From: Actinomadura sp. NBRC 104412
GTDB lineage: Bacteria > Actinomycetota > Actinomycetes > Streptosporangiales > Streptosporangiaceae
Direction: 5' to 3'
DNA: 64,000 nt
NCBI RefSeq assembly: GCF_030269515.1
Contig: NZ_BSTM01000020.1
Location: 1-64,000 of the forward strand
The notes below the pieces were generated by a model. It was given only the letters and a program-made list of their open reading frames with translations. It had not been told where the DNA came from and did no database searches. The position numbers and the translations under genes were made by a program. Below are positions 35,043 to 43,055 of the stretch, in pieces. Every line of letters starts with the position of its first letter. The stretch's first letter is position 1.

Positions 35043-35155
35043 GCTCCCTACGCCGGCATTACCCGGACAGGTTCAGGCGGTCGGCGGCGCCATGCGAGCC
35101 GTCATCGGCTCCGGCCGCCCTCTCAGCCCGGTTGGCCCGAGCTCCCGCGAAAATC
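35043..35155 (-). promoter_or_regulatory. TPP riboswitch (THI element)
   Basis: Read on the minus strand: GCGGGAGCTCGG near 35150, the conserved CTGAGAGGGCGG, then CGCCTGAACCTG and CCGGGTAATGCCGGCGTAGG followed by GAG. These are the hallmark pyrimidine- and pyrophosphate-sensor loops of the thiamine pyrophosphate aptamer. The final AGGGAG, which pairs in the closing stem, is also the only Shine-Dalgarno of the permease, so thiamine pyrophosphate should block translation initiation. Confidence 0.93.
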
Positions 35156-35224
35156 GGTCGATGGGATCGTACCTATGCAAGGCGCACAAAACCACCCGGC
35201 GGCCGTCACCACGGAGCGAGGAGG

Positions 35225-35560
35225 TCAGGCGACGTAGGGCGGGGCGCCTGTGTCGGTCTCCATCGGCCGGCCCACCTCGACCCACCGCTTCATGCCGCCG
35301 TCCACGTTCCTCGCCAGCCAGCCCGCCTGGTTCAGCGCGACCGTCACCTGGGCCGAGCGCGCCCCCGACCGGCAGATCACGTAGATCTCCTGGTCACGCG
35401 GGACCTCGGCGGCGCGATCGCGCAGCCGCCCCATCGGGATGTGCACGGCCTGGGGCGCGTGACCCGCGTCCCACTCGTCCTGTTCACGCACATCCAGCAG
35501 GTACGCGTCCTGCGGAACGTCCTGTGCGTCCACCGCCGGGACATCGTCCCCGAAATTCAT
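35225..35560 (-). CDS. Rhodanese-domain protein
   Basis: 111 residues, a single rhodanese fold. The active-site loop is VICRSGARSAQV, with the Cys that would carry a persulfide. AYLLDVREQDEWDAGH is the conserved CH2A-like start and HAPQAVHIPMGRL follows. Such proteins transfer sulfane sulfur to cyanide, thiols or sulfur-carrier proteins. The ATG at 35560 lies 4 nt after GGAGG; a GTG just before it is possible. It lies upstream of and in the same direction as the TPP-controlled permease; a role in thiazole sulfur supply would be speculation. Confidence 0.88.
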   Translation of the reverse strand: MNFGDDVPAVDAQDVPQDAYLLDVREQDEWDAGHAPQAVHIPMGRLRDRAAEVPRDQEIYVICRSGARSAQVTVALNQAGWLARNVDGGMKRWVEVGRPMETDTGAPPYVA

Positions 35561-35606
35561 CACACCTCCATGGAACCGCGTGGACCCCTGTCACGTCGAA
35601 TCACGC

Positions 35607-36077
35607 ATGCGGTATCGGACGCTCCTTTTCACCGCGCCCGGCCTGGCCATGATCCTGGCATCGGCCGGCTGCGGCTCCGAACAGGCATCGAACCAACCCG
35701 CCAACGACCCCGCCGACCGTTCTCCCGCCACCTCGTCCGTCAGCCCGTCCGCCCAGGGCGACACGCTGACCATCCAGGTCAAGGCGTCCCCGCAGGCACC
35801 GGCCAGGACCTGGACGCTGCGCTGCGACCCGGTGGGCGGCGACCATCCCAAGGCCGAGCAGGCATGCGCCAAGCTCGCCGCGACCCAGGACCCGTTCAAA
35901 CCCACACCGGCCGGCCAGATGTGCACCAAGATCTACGGTGGCCCCGAGGTGGCCACGGTCCAGGGCACCTGGCGCGACCAGCCCGTCAACGCCAGGTTCA
36001 CCCGCGGCGACGGCTGCGAGCTCAACCGCTGGAGCAAGATCGCCCCCCTCTTCGGCAACGTCCCCAAGGTCCGCTGA
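35607..36077 (+). CDS. Lipoprotein with subtilisin-inhibitor-like (SSI) domain
   Basis: 156 residues. A signal sequence with lipobox ILASAGCGSE (Cys about 22) is followed by a short Ser/Pro linker and an SSI-type domain: LTIQVKASPQAPARTWTLRC, HPKAEQACAKLAA, MCTKIYGGPEVATVQGTW and VNARFTRGDGCELNRW. The four cysteines match the two disulfides of Streptomyces subtilisin inhibitor. Family members inhibit extracellular serine proteases; being a lipoprotein, this one would act at the membrane surface. Start ATG 35607 directly precedes the signal sequence. Confidence 0.8.
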   Translation: MRYRTLLFTAPGLAMILASAGCGSEQASNQPANDPADRSPATSSVSPSAQGDTLTIQVKASPQAPARTWTLRCDPVGGDHPKAEQACAKLAATQDPFKPTPAGQMCTKIYGGPEVATVQGTWRDQPVNARFTRGDGCELNRWSKIAPLFGNVPKVR

Positions 36078-36274
36078 CCACCCGCCCCAGCGGAAACGCC
36101 CACCAGCCTGAGCAGGTCCCTGTAGCGGAACCCCGGCCACCTTCGACGGCCCGCCACCCCGGTCGTACGGCTCGCTCATGGCGCCCGACCCCTGCCGCGA
36201 TGCTCATGCCACTCGCCTCGTCGCTCCTGACCGGCCTGCGCTCGTCGTGCGGCTTCCCGGGCACCGTGCCGCCG

Positions 36275-36508
36275 TCGGCCGTCCGTAGACGCGAGGTCCC
36301 GTAGAGGCCGACAGCCGGAGCAGCAGCCCCCGTTCCTGCTCGGAGAGCAGCCTGGGCAGGGCGGTGCGATCACCCGCATTCAGCAGCCGGAACCGGTCGG
36401 CCAGGCGGTGCGCGATCTGGTCGGCCGACAGCACCCGCACCCTGGCGCCACCAGCTTCAGGGCCAGCGGCACCCCGTCCAGTGTCCGCCCGATCCCCTCG
36501 ATCGCGCC
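36275..36508 (-). pseudogene. Fragment of an NB-ARC/LuxR-AfsR-type regulator (minus)
   Basis: Residues like IGRTLDGVPLALKLVAPG and, one frame over, ARVRVLSADQIAHRLADRFR and LLNAGDRTALPRLLSEQERG correspond to the conserved stretch just after the NB-ARC domain of large actinomycete regulators (usually GLPLALELAAARVRVLS...). A frameshift near 36445 and loss of the TLRAAIDWSHD segment show decay. The rest of the gene is missing. The stretch 36078-36274 holds nothing recognisable. Confidence 0.6.
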
Positions 36509-36756
36509 GCCGCCGCTGAAGCCGGGCGGTGTCCAAGGCGGTTGGCCTTCTGCCGTGCTGCATGTGATGTTCGGCTTGCCGTTTGTAGTCGGCCGTGGCG
36601 CGTTCATGGTCGGCTTCCGCCCGTTGTGCGCATGATGCGGTTCAGGGCCTGGCCGGATGGCGCGCCGCGTGAATAACGCGCGTCGGTCCTGTGTGCCGGC
36701 ACGCACGTGCACTCGATTCCGGTCGCCGCGTGGCGGGCCAGCCGCCAGCCGAACCC

Positions 36757-36826
36757 TGGTCTGGCTGTGGCCTGTGGTGCTTGGGGGGAGGCGGGACAGG
36801 TGGCGGTCGGCCCGGCGGGTGCTGTC
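36757..36826 (-). repeat. Duplicated 3' end of the Fpg/Nei gene
   Basis: The sequence CCTGGTCTGGCTGT...GTGGTGCTTGGGGG...GAGGCGGGACAGGTGGCGGTCGG repeats, with small gaps, the last codons and downstream flank of the glycosylase gene at 37073-37140. The duplicate codes for ADRHLSRL in place of ADRRLSRLLK and is truncated by the regulator fragment at 36816. Confidence 0.55.
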
Positions 36827-37025
36827 GGTGGAGCAGATCGCGCACCGCTTGGCCGACTGGTTTCGGCTGCTGAACGTGGGTGACGGCACCGCCCTGCTCG
36901 GGCGGCGGGCGTTGCGCGCGGCCATCGACTGGAGCCATGAGCTGCTTTCCGAGGAGGAACGGGGACTGCCGTGCCGACTGTCGGGCTTAACGGGGTCTCG
37001 CGTCTACGGGCGGCTGGCGGCGTGG
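36816..37025 (+). pseudogene. Second fragment of an NB-ARC/LuxR-AfsR-type regulator (plus)
   Basis: RVLSVEQIAHRLADWFRLLN, then TALLGRRALRAAIDWSHELL and SEEERGLPCRLSGLTGSRVY are the same family segment as the minus-strand fragment at 36275-36508, now on the plus strand and retaining the AAIDWSHELL part. No start or flanking domains exist. The two fragments are inverted relative to each other and differ in sequence, so they are either diverged copies or pieces of two genes. Confidence 0.6.
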
Positions 37026-37103
37026 CATGGTGGCCGGGAAGTCGCACGGCGGGCGGAGGGTCGGTCGAGCCCTGGTCTGGCTGTTGTGGTGCTTGGGGGT
37101 GTG

Positions 37104-37967
37104 TCACTTGAGGAGGCGGGACAGGCGGCGGTCGGCCAGGGGTTTGCCGCCGGTTTGGCAGGTGGGGCAGTACTGGAGGGAGGAGTCGGCGAACGAGACC
37201 TCGCGGATCGTGTCGCCGCATACCGGGCACTTCTGGCCGGTGCGGGCGTGGACGCGGAGGCCGGTCTTCTTCTCGCCCTTGAGGTCGTGGGCGGCCAGGC
37301 CGCGGGAGCGTTCGACGGCGTCGCCGAGGGTGTCGACGATGGCGCGGTGCAGGGTCTCGACGTCCTCGTCGGTCAGGGACGAGGCGATCTTGAAGGGGGA
37401 CATCTTGGCCGCGTGCAGTACCTCGTCGGAGTAGGCGTTGCCGATGCCCGCGATGATCTTCTGGTCGCGGAGGAGGCCCTTGATCTGGGTGCGCTTGCCC
37501 TGGACGATGTCGCGCAGCGTGTCGGCGGTGAACGTCTCGTCCAGGGGGTCGGGCCCCAGCGAGGCCACGCCGGGGACCTCCTGGGGGTCGCGGACGACGT
37601 ACACCGCCAGGCCCTTCTTCGTCCCGGCCTCGGTCAGGTCGAAGCCCGAGCCGTCGTCGAGGTGGACGCGCAGGGCCAGCGGGTTCCTGCCGCCGGGGCG
37701 TGCGGGTTTGGTGGGCGGCTCCTCGCGCCAGCGCAGCCAGCCCGCGCGGGCCAGGTGGACGACCAGGTGGAGCCCGTCGACGTCGAGGTCGAGGAACTTG
37801 CCGTGCCTGGTGACCCCGGTCACGGTCAGCCCGCCCAGCGCGGCGACCGGCGGGTCGTAGGTCTTCAGCGCCGAGATGGCGAGAACATCGACGCGGGCGA
37901 CGGCATGGCCGGTCGCGCGTTCGCGCAGGAAGCCGGCCAGGGCCTCGACCTCGGGTAGTTCAGGCAT
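37104..37967 (-). CDS. Fpg/Nei-family DNA glycosylase/AP lyase
   Basis: 287 residues; removes oxidised bases and cleaves the resulting abasic site. It begins MPELPEVEALAGFLRERA with the catalytic N-terminal Pro (after Met removal) and Glu of the family, has RHGKFLDLDV with the conserved Lys, the helix-two-turn-helix QKIIAGIGNAYSDEVLHAAK, and a C-terminal zinc finger with CPVC and CPTC. The sequence fits the actinobacterial Fpg/Nei branch; whether it prefers 8-oxoguanine or pyrimidine lesions is not clear, so no symbol is given. The final residues ADRRLSRLLK lie close to an extra, truncated copy upstream at 36.8 kb. Confidence 0.9.
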   Translation of the reverse strand: MPELPEVEALAGFLRERATGHAVARVDVLAISALKTYDPPVAALGGLTVTGVTRHGKFLDLDVDGLHLVVHLARAGWLRWREEPPTKPARPGGRNPLALRVHLDDGSGFDLTEAGTKKGLAVYVVRDPQEVPGVASLGPDPLDETFTADTLRDIVQGKRTQIKGLLRDQKIIAGIGNAYSDEVLHAAKMSPFKIASSLTDEDVETLHRAIVDTLGDAVERSRGLAAHDLKGEKKTGLRVHARTGQKCPVCGDTIREVSFADSSLQYCPTCQTGGKPLADRRLSRLLK

Positions 37968-37994
37968 GGTGTCCAGTATCGGTGACGGCGGAGG

Positions 37995-38145
37995 GTGTCC
38001 ACAGCCCTGTGGAAACCTGTGGACAAACCTGTGGGTGGACGGGCGGGAGCCCGAGTGTTCGATGCTTTCGCAGGATAGAGCCCTGCAAACGCGGACAAAA
38101 TTCCCTGCCCTCGGATCGTCGGCCGTGTGTCCGGGGTGTGGATAA
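37995..38145. promoter_or_regulatory. Cluster of four DnaA-box-like 9-mers
   Basis: Within 151 bp of non-coding DNA: GTGTCCACA (37995-38003, plus), and on the minus strand GTTTCCACA (38008-38016), TTGTCCACA (38018-38026, the actinobacterial consensus) and TTATCCACA (38137-38145, the E. coli consensus). The first three are within 32 bp. No dnaA, dnaN, gyrB or parAB gene lies near, so this is not a typical chromosomal origin. It could titrate DnaA or let DnaA control fpg or the copper operon. Confidence 0.5.
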
Positions 38146-38244
38146 CTTCACGGGGCGCCGGAGTGTGAGCGGGATCGCGAAATCACCCATGGGGGGTAGG
38201 GGTTGCCATCCCATGGACGCTGTGGCAGCATGAGGACCACGAGA

Positions 38245-38259
38245 TACCCCCTAGGGGTA
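38245..38259. promoter_or_regulatory. CsoR-like copper operator
   Basis: TACCCCCTAGGGGTA is a near-perfect inverted repeat, 28 bp before the copZ start. Pseudo-palindromes with TACCCC/GGGGTA arms are the binding sites of CsoR copper repressors in actinobacteria. No csoR gene is in the window. A GGGGGGTAGGGG tract near 38190 may be part of the same control region. Confidence 0.6.
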
Positions 38260-38286
38260 ATGAGACAACCGGAGAGGGAGCGCCGA

Positions 38287-38493
38287 ATGACCACCGCCAC
38301 CTACACCGTGACCGGAATGACCTGCTCGCACTGCGTGAACGCGGTCCGGGAAGAGGTCGGGCAGATCGCCGGCGTGCACGCCGTGGCCGTCGACCTGGAC
38401 TCCGGACGAGTGACCGTGACCAGTGACTCCCCTCTCGACGACGCCCAGGTCCGGGAGGCCGTCGAGGAGGCCGGATACGAGTTGAAGGCATGA
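38287..38493 (+). CDS. copZ: CopZ-type copper chaperone
   Basis: 68 residues, one heavy-metal-associated (HMA) domain with the Cu(I)-binding motif GMTCSHC and the ferredoxin-like pattern VTVTSDSPLDDAQVREAVEE followed by AGYELKA. It carries Cu(I) in the cytosol to the CopA ATPase. The ATG follows CGGAGAGGGAGCGCCGA. First gene of a three-gene operon with a 1-nt gap to the next gene. Confidence 0.92.
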   Translation: MTTATYTVTGMTCSHCVNAVREEVGQIAGVHAVAVDLDSGRVTVTSDSPLDDAQVREAVEEAGYELKA

Positions 38494-38494
38494 C

Positions 38495-39457
38495 ATGAAC
38501 GTAGCGACCAAGCTGGGTGCCTACGCCCTGGGCCTGGCCGCCGTCTTCGGAGGCGCCCTCGGGGTCGGCGCGCTGACCGGCCCCGTGGGCGCCGACTCCG
38601 GCACGTCCCAGACCACCGGGCACGTGGAGGGCGGGCACGGTGGCGGAGGCTCCTCACACGGCGGCGGCAATACCCCTACCCCCCTACCCGGAGGGCTCCA
38701 GGTGTCCCAGGACGGCTACACCCTCAACCCTCGGACCACCACGATCCCGGCGGGCAGGCGCACCGACTTCCGCTTCACCGTGACCGGCCCCGACGGCAAG
38801 CCCGTCACCCGCTACACGCCGCTCCACGGCAAGAGGCTTCACCTGATCATCGCCCGCCGTGACCTGTCGGGCTTCCAGCACCTCCACCCCACGGAGGCCG
38901 GCGGCGGTGTCTGGACGATCCCGCTCACGCTGCCCGACCCGGGGGCCTACCGGTTCTTCACCGACGTTCGGCCCGAGGGCGCGCCGAAGCAGCTCACGCT
39001 GGGCACCGACATCACCGCCCCGGGCGACTACGAGCCCACGCCGCTCCCCTCGCCCGCGCAGGTCGCCGAGGTGGACGGGTACGAGGTCCGGCTGGACGGG
39101 GCGCTGGTCCCGGGACGATCGAGCAGGATCACCCTGACCGTGAGCAAGGACGGCCGCCCGGTCACCGACCTGGAGCCGTACCTGGAGGCGTACGGCCACC
39201 TCGTGGCCCTGCGCGACCGTGACCTCGCCTACCTGCACGTCCACCCGGACGGCGAGCCGGGCGACGGCAGGACCAGGCCCGGGCCGTCCATCACCTTCTA
39301 CGCCGAGGTTCCCAGCACCGGGACGTACCGGCTCTACCTGGACTTCCAGCACAAGGGGAAGGTCCGGACCGCGGAGTTCACCGCCACCGCCGGTGCGGGG
39401 CAGGCGGTCCCGCCGCAGGACGACCATGGTGGTGGCGACCACCGGCACGCCGACTAG
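38495..39457 (+). CDS. Secreted/membrane-anchored protein of the copper operon
   Basis: 320 residues. An N-terminal hydrophobic segment (LGAYALGLAAVFGGALGVGA) with no lipobox, a His/Gly-rich linker (GHVEGGHGGGGSSHGGG), and then an extracytoplasmic beta-rich domain with LHLIIARRDLSGFQHLHP, YRFFTDVRPEGAPKQLTLG and, later, GHLVALRDRDLAYLHVHPDG. His-rich HLHP and HVHP motifs occur in a protein type found repeatedly between copZ and copA in actinobacteria, suggesting periplasmic copper binding. The C-terminus DDHGGGDHRHAD is again His/Asp-rich. Function is inferred from context. Confidence 0.7.
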   Translation: MNVATKLGAYALGLAAVFGGALGVGALTGPVGADSGTSQTTGHVEGGHGGGGSSHGGGNTPTPLPGGLQVSQDGYTLNPRTTTIPAGRRTDFRFTVTGPDGKPVTRYTPLHGKRLHLIIARRDLSGFQHLHPTEAGGGVWTIPLTLPDPGAYRFFTDVRPEGAPKQLTLGTDITAPGDYEPTPLPSPAQVAEVDGYEVRLDGALVPGRSSRITLTVSKDGRPVTDLEPYLEAYGHLVALRDRDLAYLHVHPDGEPGDGRTRPGPSITFYAEVPSTGTYRLYLDFQHKGKVRTAEFTATAGAGQAVPPQDDHGGGDHRHAD

Positions 39458-39487
39458 CACGAGATCCGACGAACGGGAGGGGCGGAG

Positions 39488-41758
39488 ATGAGCACGGAAG
39501 TGACCCGCGGCCGGGTCGAGCTGACGATCGGCGGCATGACGTGCGCCTCGTGCGCCGCCCGCGTCGAGAAGCGGCTGAACAAGATCGAGGGCGTGACCGC
39601 CAGCGTCAACTACGCCACGGAGAAGGCCAGGGTCGACTACCCCGACGGCGTGACCGTGGACGATCTGATCGCGCAGGTGGAGAAGGCCGGGTACACGGCC
39701 GAGCCGCCACCGCCGCCCAAGCCCGCCGTCCCCGCCGGGTCCGGGGACGACTCCGCGGAGGAGGACGACGGCCTGCGCCCGCTGCGGCAACGGCTGGTGA
39801 CGGCGATCGTGCTGTCGGTCCCGGTGGTCGCGATGGCGATGGTGCCGGCCTGGCAGTTCGACAACTGGCAGTGGCTGTCGCTGACCCTGGCCGCGCCGGT
39901 GGTGGTGTACGCGGGATGGCCGTTCCACAAGGCCGCCTGGACGAACCTGCGGCACGGCACCGCGACCATGGACACGCTGGTGTCCCTGGGCACGCTGGCG
40001 GCGTTCGGCTGGTCGCTGTGGGCGCTGTTCTGGGGCATGGCGGGCGAGCCGGGGATGAAGCACGAGTTCGAGTTCTCGGTGACCCGCACCGACGGGTCGA
40101 TGAACATCTACCTGGAGACCGCCTCCGCGGTGATCGCGTTCATCCTCGCCGGACGGTACTTCGAGGCCCGCGCCAAGCGGCGCGCCGGGTCGGCGCTGCG
40201 CGCGCTGATGGAACTGGGCGCCAAGGACGTCGCCGTCCTGCGCGACGGCGGACGCGAGGAGCGGATCCCCGTCGAGCGACTGGCGGTCGGCGACGTGTTC
40301 GTCGTCCGTCCCGGCGAGAAGATCGCCACGGACGGCGAGGTGGTCGAGGGATCGTCCGCCGTGGACGCCTCCCTGCTGACCGGCGAGTCGGTCCCGGTCG
40401 AGGTCGGTCCCGGGGACACCGTGACGGGCGCCACCGTCAACGCCGGCGGGCGGCTGCTGGTGCGCGCCACCCGGGTCGGGTCCGACACGCGGCTGGCGCA
40501 GATGGCGCGGCTGGTGGAGGAGGCGCAGGGCGGCAAGGCGAAGGTGCAGCGCCTGGCCGACCGGATCTCCGGGGTGTTCGTGCCGATCGTGATCGCGCTG
40601 GCCGTGGGCACGCTGGGGTTCTGGCTGGGCACCGGCGGCGGCGCGGCGGCCGCGTTCACCGCCGCGGTGGCCGTGCTGATCATCGCCTGCCCGTGCGCGC
40701 TGGGCCTGGCCACCCCGACCGCGCTCATGGTCGGGACGGGACGGGGCGCCCAGTTCGGCATCCTGATCAAGGGGCCGGAGGTGCTGGAGTCCACCCGCGC
40801 GATCGACACGGTCGTCCTGGACAAGACCGGCACCGTCACCACCGGCCAGATGTCCTTGGTGGATGTCATCACCGCCGAGGGCGTGGACGAGAACACGGTG
40901 CTGCGCCTGGCCGGAGCCTTGGAGAACGCCTCCGAACACCCCATCGCGCAGGCCATCGCCACCGGCGCCGCAGGTCGCGCCGGAGAGCTCGGCAAGGTGG
41001 AGGACTTCGCCAACGTCGAGGGCATGGGCGTCCAGGGGATCGTGGACGGTCACGGCGTCCTGGTGGGACGGCCGCAACTGCTGGCCGAGTGGTCGCAGCA
41101 CCTGCCGCCCGAGCTGGAGAAGGCGATGCGGGAGGCGCGGGAACTCGGCCACACCGCGGTGGCGGTCGGCATCGACGGCGCCGCCCAGGCCGTGATCACG
41201 GTCGCGGACCAGGTGAAGCCGGGCTCGGCCGAGGCCGTCGAGCGGCTGCGCGCGCTGGGGCTCCGTCCCGTCCTGCTCACCGGGGACGCCGAGGCCGTGG
41301 CCCGCACGGTCGCGGGCACCGTCGGCATCGACGAGGTCGTCGCCGAGGTGCTGCCCGAGGGCAAGGTCGACGTGATCAATCGGCTGAAGGGCGAGGGCCG
41401 CACGGTCGCGATGGTCGGGGACGGTGTGAACGACGCCGCCGCGCTCGCCGAGGCCGACCTGGGCCTGGCCATGGGCACCGGCACGGACGTGGCCATCGAG
41501 GCGTCCGACCTGACCTTGGTCAGCGGTGACCTGCGGGTCGCCGCCGACGCGATCAGGCTGGCCCGCCGCACCCTCGCGACGATCAAGGGCAATCTGTTCT
41601 GGGCCTTCGGCTACAACGTCGCGGCCCTGCCGCTGGCCGCCGCGGGCCTGCTCAACCCGATGATCGCGGGCGCGGCGATGGCGTTCTCGTCGGTCTTCGT
41701 GGTCAGCAACAGCCTGAGGCTGCGCCGCTTCAAGCCGCTGCACACCGGCACCGGCTGA
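39488..41758 (+). CDS. copA: Cu(I)-exporting P1B-type ATPase
   Basis: 756 residues. One N-terminal HMA domain with GMTCASC (about residue 16), eight membrane helices, the ion-binding CPCALGLATP in helix 6, the actuator loop with LTGESVPVE, the phosphorylation site DKTGT, the SEHPIAQAI motif of P1B ATPases and the hinge GDGVNDAAALAEADLGLAMG. These are the signatures of CopA, which exports Cu(I) from the cytosol. AGGGGCGGAG precedes the ATG at 39488. It is the last gene of the copper operon and is followed by a long terminator. Confidence 0.95.
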   Translation: MSTEVTRGRVELTIGGMTCASCAARVEKRLNKIEGVTASVNYATEKARVDYPDGVTVDDLIAQVEKAGYTAEPPPPPKPAVPAGSGDDSAEEDDGLRPLRQRLVTAIVLSVPVVAMAMVPAWQFDNWQWLSLTLAAPVVVYAGWPFHKAAWTNLRHGTATMDTLVSLGTLAAFGWSLWALFWGMAGEPGMKHEFEFSVTRTDGSMNIYLETASAVIAFILAGRYFEARAKRRAGSALRALMELGAKDVAVLRDGGREERIPVERLAVGDVFVVRPGEKIATDGEVVEGSSAVDASLLTGESVPVEVGPGDTVTGATVNAGGRLLVRATRVGSDTRLAQMARLVEEAQGGKAKVQRLADRISGVFVPIVIALAVGTLGFWLGTGGGAAAAFTAAVAVLIIACPCALGLATPTALMVGTGRGAQFGILIKGPEVLESTRAIDTVVLDKTGTVTTGQMSLVDVITAEGVDENTVLRLAGALENASEHPIAQAIATGAAGRAGELGKVEDFANVEGMGVQGIVDGHGVLVGRPQLLAEWSQHLPPELEKAMREARELGHTAVAVGIDGAAQAVITVADQVKPGSAEAVERLRALGLRPVLLTGDAEAVARTVAGTVGIDEVVAEVLPEGKVDVINRLKGEGRTVAMVGDGVNDAAALAEADLGLAMGTGTDVAIEASDLTLVSGDLRVAADAIRLARRTLATIKGNLFWAFGYNVAALPLAAAGLLNPMIAGAAMAFSSVFVVSNSLRLRRFKPLHTGTG

Positions 41759-41773
41759 TCGGGACGGGATCCG

Positions 41774-41827
41774 CTCGGCGTCCTTCGAGCCCTTCCCCAG
41801 TTCTGGGGGAGGGCTGAGGACGCCGAG
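41774..41827. terminator. Long terminator hairpin after copA
   Basis: CTCGGCGTCC...AGCCCTTCCCC pairs with GGGGGAGGGCT...GGACGCCGAG, interrupted by short bulges, a stem of about 20 bp starting 16 nt after the copA stop codon. Confidence 0.8.
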
Positions 41828-42182
41828 CGACGCCGCCGCATCCAAGGAGCCTGCCCGCCCACCGCCGCCAGGTGATTCCGCATCGGATCGCCGTACGGTC
41901 GTCCGCGGGCGAGGCGTCCCGGCGCTCCACCGCCCGTCCGGTGCCCGCCTCGGGATCAGATCCGCCGAGCGCCTTGCGAACGGCCTCGGGGCCGCCGCCC
42001 GTCCCGGCCGGCAGGAGGATCGCGGTGAGGAGCACCGGCCGCAGCACCTTACGCGCGCCGAACGAACGGTCGGCGGGTGGCGAACGGCGGAAGCCCAACC
42101 GCACGGTCGGACCCTACCTCGCCCTCCGCATCTGGACCCTTACTCAGGTCCTCAATGCCATGGCGGACGCTCGCGCGGTGGT
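41828..42182. other. Gene-poor stretch between copA and tenA
   Basis: 355 bp lying downstream of both flanking genes. A minus-strand frame of about 90 codons (start ATG 42104, MRLGFRRSPPADRSFGARKV) reads through the copA terminator and shows no family resemblance, so it is not called. Nothing else is seen. Confidence 0.3.
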
Positions 42183-42791
42183 TCAGAGCGGGACGTCCCA
42201 GAACGCGACCTCATGGCGCATGCCCTCCAGGAATGCGCGCTCGGCCACCGCCCGATCGGGGGCCGCCTCGTCGATCATCTGCGCGATGCGGCGGGTCAGC
42301 TCGGCGAAGCCCGGATCGGCGTACGTGTCGACCCAGCGCCGGTAGCGGGGCTCGGTAGGCGGATCCGCGGCCAGCCGCCCGCCCAGCGTGGAGTAACCCC
42401 ACATGCAGGGGTAGAGCGCGGCCAGCCCTTCCCCGTACGAGGCGGCGCTGTCCAGCAGGAACGCGGTGTACGCGGCGCACGCCGGGCCCTTCTGTGCCCC
42501 GTCCAGATCGGCTCCGAACTCCCCCGACAGCGAGCGGTGCAGCGACAGCTCCTCGTGGAGCGTCGAGTGCGCGAGGTCGACGAGATCCCCGAGATGGGCG
42601 TCCGGGGCCTGCCAGGCCAGCCGGGAGAAGACCCGCACGTAGTCGAGCAGGAACAGATAGTCCTGCTCCAGCCAGGAACGGAAGACGGCCTCGTCCAGGT
42701 CGCCGTGCGCGATGCCCGCCACGGTCGGATGCTTCAGCTGTTCCTCGACCAGCGGCCGGCCGAGCTCCTCGAGATGCGCGGCGAGACTCAT
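42183..42791 (-). CDS. tenA: TenA-family thiaminase II / aminopyrimidine aminohydrolase
   Basis: 202 residues, all-helical haem-oxygenase-like fold. EAVFRSWLEQDYLFLLDYVR carries the substrate-binding acidic residues, and LYPCMWGYSTLG has the catalytic Cys of TenA enzymes; RRWVDTYADPGF and the C-terminal AFLEGMRHEVAFWDVPL complete the family pattern. TenA hydrolyses aminomethylpyrimidine breakdown products to HMP for thiamine salvage. Together with the riboswitch-controlled CytX permease in this window it points to HMP uptake and salvage, though the genes are 7 kb apart and no riboswitch precedes tenA. Confidence 0.9.
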   Translation of the reverse strand: MSLAAHLEELGRPLVEEQLKHPTVAGIAHGDLDEAVFRSWLEQDYLFLLDYVRVFSRLAWQAPDAHLGDLVDLAHSTLHEELSLHRSLSGEFGADLDGAQKGPACAAYTAFLLDSAASYGEGLAALYPCMWGYSTLGGRLAADPPTEPRYRRWVDTYADPGFAELTRRIAQMIDEAAPDRAVAERAFLEGMRHEVAFWDVPL

Positions 42792-42835
42792 GCCGCCAAG
42801 TCTGCCAGCGGCACCCATCCCGGAAGAAACGACCA

Positions 42836-42866
42836 GGCCCCGCCAGGTCGTGGACCTGGCGGGGCC
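42836..42866. terminator. Perfect 14-bp-stem hairpin
   Basis: GGCCCCGCCAGGTC and GACCTGGCGGGGCC pair perfectly around a three-base loop. It lies upstream of tenA and about 190 bp downstream of the CMD gene, both on the minus strand, so it probably ends the CMD transcript and separates it from tenA. Confidence 0.7.
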
Positions 42867-43055
42867 GTCAGTCAGTGACCGGTGTGCGGGTCGCCTCTCG
42901 GCGAACGGCACAACGCGGCTCCAGCCGAACGGTATTCCGCGAAGGCAAAAGGTGAGGCCCGGGGACACCAGGCACACCGGCCACCATGTATAACCACCGG
43001 CCCCCGCCCCATGTTCCCGCTCCCGCATTCTTTGCCAGCCGTCTTCGGCCGCCGG

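Noticed and set aside
37995..38145. Reading the DnaA boxes as a chromosomal or plasmid origin
   Set aside because: No dnaA, dnaN, rep or par genes and no AT-rich unwinding stretch are present; reported only as a box cluster.
38684..41845. A 1,053-codon minus-strand frame across the copper operon
   Set aside because: It is the antisense shadow of copA and its neighbour; it has no recognisable domain, and the plus-strand genes carry unmistakable CopA motifs. Very long antisense frames are normal at this GC content.
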